Notes under the pieces: model-generated
Seen by the model: only the letters and a program-made list of their open reading frames with translations
Told to the model about the DNA's origin: nothing
Databases searched by the model: none
Program-made: the position numbers and the translations under genes
Source of the DNA: Verrucomicrobiota bacterium
GTDB taxonomy: Bacteria > Verrucomicrobiota > Verrucomicrobiia > Chthoniobacterales > UBA10450
Direction: 5' to 3'
NCBI GenBank assembly: GCA_003219125.1
Contig: QHPP01000124.1
Coordinates: 1 to 39,680, forward strand
DNA length: 39,680 bases
Shown here: positions 38,303 through 39,680 of the stretch, one piece after another
Position numbering within the stretch: position 1 is the stretch's first letter
Layout of the letters: the number at the start of each line of letters is the position of its first letter

Positions 38303-39680
38303 ATGCGGCAGCCATTTCTCGGTCTCGTCTTGGCTGCGATCATCGGTATCGTCACGGCCGATTATTTTCCTGCGATCACCGGCCCGATCCTGTTCATTGC
38401 GTTCGCAGGCGCACTGACCGGGTTGCGCTGGAGCTATGCGCCGCTCGTCTTTGCGGTGGTCGGGGCGACATTTTTCGCGCTCCACAGCGCGCGAATCATC
38501 AACACACCAGCAGATGCGCTCGCCCAAATCGCCGGAGCACAGCCGCGTCCTGCGAGCGTAACCGGAATCGTCACGACCGAACCAAAAATCGAAGCGACCG
38601 GTAACGCCAGCTTCCTGATGAAATTGCATCAAGCCAAAATCGACGGCCAGGATTTTAAAACGAACGCGACGGTTTTCGTTCGCTGGCGCGGCCGGCCAAA
38701 CGTGGGTGATGAACTGACGCTTTTTGGAACTTTTCAACCGATCGAGCCGCCGCGAAATCCCGGTGAATTCGACATGCGCGCCTATCTCGCGCGACGCGAT
38801 GTGAAAAATTTATTCATCGTTCGCTATCCGGAAAATGGTCGGATTCTCGCGGCGGGCAAAGGATACTCCATTCTGCGTGCGGCGGCGCGCTCGCGCGAAT
38901 GGATGCAGCGCATGCTCAGCCGCGACCTCGAAGATTCGCCGGATGTTGTCGGTCTGATTTGCGGCGCTTCCCTCGGGCTTCGCCATCAAACGCGCGATGA
39001 TATCGAAGAGCCATTTCAACAAACGGGAACGTTGCATCTGTTTGCCGTTGCTGGTTTGCACGTTGGCATCGTGGCGAGATTACTCTGGACGTTCGCGATG
39101 GTCCTGCGCTTGCCGCGCAAGGCTGCGACCGCTCTCATCATTCCTCTGCTTTTTTTCTACGCTGCTATCACCGGTCTGCATACCGCGAGTATCCGCGCCG
39201 CGGTCATGAGCGCGCTTCTGCTCGGTGGAATCTTCTTTGATCGAAAAGTTCTCGCTCTCAATAGCCTGGCGGCGGCCGCATTTCTGATTTTGCTATTCGA
39301 TTCAAACCAGCTTTTTACCAGCGGGTTTCAACTTTCGTTTGCGGTGGTGGGCGCCATCATCCTTTTGGCCGATCCAATGTTTGTTCGCTTTGAACGAATC
39401 GTTGCCCCGGATCCGTTTTTGCCACGTCTGTTGTTCAGTCGGATGCGGCGATTCTTTGCTGCGGTAGGGCGTGGTCTCGCTCGTGGTGCATCGGTTTCGC
39501 TCGCAGCCTGGATTGGATCGCTGCTGCTTGTCTATTGGTATTTTTATCTCGTCACGCCGGTATCTCTCTTGGCCAATCTCGTGGTGGTGCCGATCGCCTA
39601 TTTCGTTCTCGCGCTCGCTATGCTGTCGCTTATCACCGCGCCGATTTGCTCCGGGCTCTCAATTCTCTTCAATAATGCCA
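38303..39680 (+). CDS. comEC: ComEC/Rec2-type DNA uptake channel (5' part)
   Basis: Inner-membrane protein that carries single-stranded DNA into the cytoplasm in natural transformation. The frame is open from ATG 38303 to the window end, about 459 codons. N-terminal helices are followed by a DUF4131-type domain (SVTGIVTTEPKIEATGNASFLMKL; FVRWRGRPNVGDELTLFG; PPRNPGEFDMRAYLARRDVKN). The competence domain begins with GLICGASLGLR and QQTGTLHLFAVAGLHVGIVARLL, which holds the AGLH form of the family's SGLH motif; then FYAAITGLHTASIRAAVMSALLL and FQLSFAVVGAIILLADP. The C-terminal MBL domain, if present, lies outside. No stop or frameshift is seen so far. Confidence 0.93.
   Translation, partial: MRQPFLGLVLAAIIGIVTADYFPAITGPILFIAFAGALTGLRWSYAPLVFAVVGATFFALHSARIINTPADALAQIAGAQPRPASVTGIVTTEPKIEATGNASFLMKLHQAKIDGQDFKTNATVFVRWRGRPNVGDELTLFGTFQPIEPPRNPGEFDMRAYLARRDVKNLFIVRYPENGRILAAGKGYSILRAAARSREWMQRMLSRDLEDSPDVVGLICGASLGLRHQTRDDIEEPFQQTGTLHLFAVAGLHVGIVARLLWTFAMVLRLPRKAATALIIPLLFFYAAITGLHTASIRAAVMSALLLGGIFFDRKVLALNSLAAAAFLILLFDSNQLFTSGFQLSFAVVGAIILLADPMFVRFERIVAPDPFLPRLLFSRMRRFFAAVGRGLARGASVSLAAWIGSLLLVYWYFYLVTPVSLLANLVVVPIAYFVLALAMLSLITAPICSGLSILFNNA

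Overview
The window looks like a chromosomal segment of a soil or freshwater Verrucomicrobium, most likely of the Chthoniobacterales/Udaeobacter kind. This is inferred from the protein families (a secreted family with an FSxFDKxxLxxLA start, a DUF6268-like outer-membrane barrel, DUF2752, GYF_2+Yip1, an RRM protein with a basic head), from the Gram-negative envelope genes, from frequent GTG starts without a clear Shine-Dalgarno, and from very many short palindromic intergenic repeats. No rRNA, tRNA, CRISPR array, integrase, transposase or phage gene was seen. It reads as core chromosome shaped by small repeats, not as an island.

Layout. 1-3066: end of a secreted protein gene, then an ABC-2 exporter (ATPase, permease) whose two genes are separated by a four-helix-bundle gene set between inverted tracts of a GTTGGGCGTTGG-type repeat. 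3127-9557: SCP2-like secreted protein, GT9 glycosyltransferase, outer-membrane barrel, PAP2 phosphatase, flippase-like membrane protein, a lipopolysaccharide-kinase-like protein and a UlaG-like hydrolase. 9874-14729: AlkA-type glycosylase, GYF_2/Yip1 and DUF2752 membrane proteins, M23 peptidase, nucleotide-sugar epimerase and sulfotransferase. 15034-19210: RRM protein, miaA-hflX, a PGPGW protein and nth. 19347-22702: iron-permease-like protein, then a His-motif membrane/TPR protein coupled to an arginase-fold protein. 22691-26899 (minus): a tight operon of mscS, two BioF2/FemAB-like acyltransferases and two 4-TM EamA/SMR proteins. 27150-31611: acpP, an arginine-rich conserved protein, panD, rpmB and a Gfo/Idh/MocA protein. 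31875-39680: MBL hydrolase plus adenylate cyclase, a YfhO-like giant membrane protein, an NAPE-PLD-like hydrolase, formyl-THF cyclo-ligase and the 5' part of comEC.

The strongest unexplained signal is the set of palindromic repeats. At least five families occur. One member lies in frame inside miaA, two make up the 3' end of the gene at 27968-29530, and two supply the TAG stop codon of a neighbouring gene (19347-19817 and 34541-36760). This resembles the palindromic elements of Rickettsia that invade reading frames. The second candidate is the repeat-bounded four-helix-bundle gene inside the ABC operon. Third is the five-gene mscS/acyltransferase/EamA operon, with the His-motif/TPR + arginase pair convergent to it; no function can be given to either from sequence alone.
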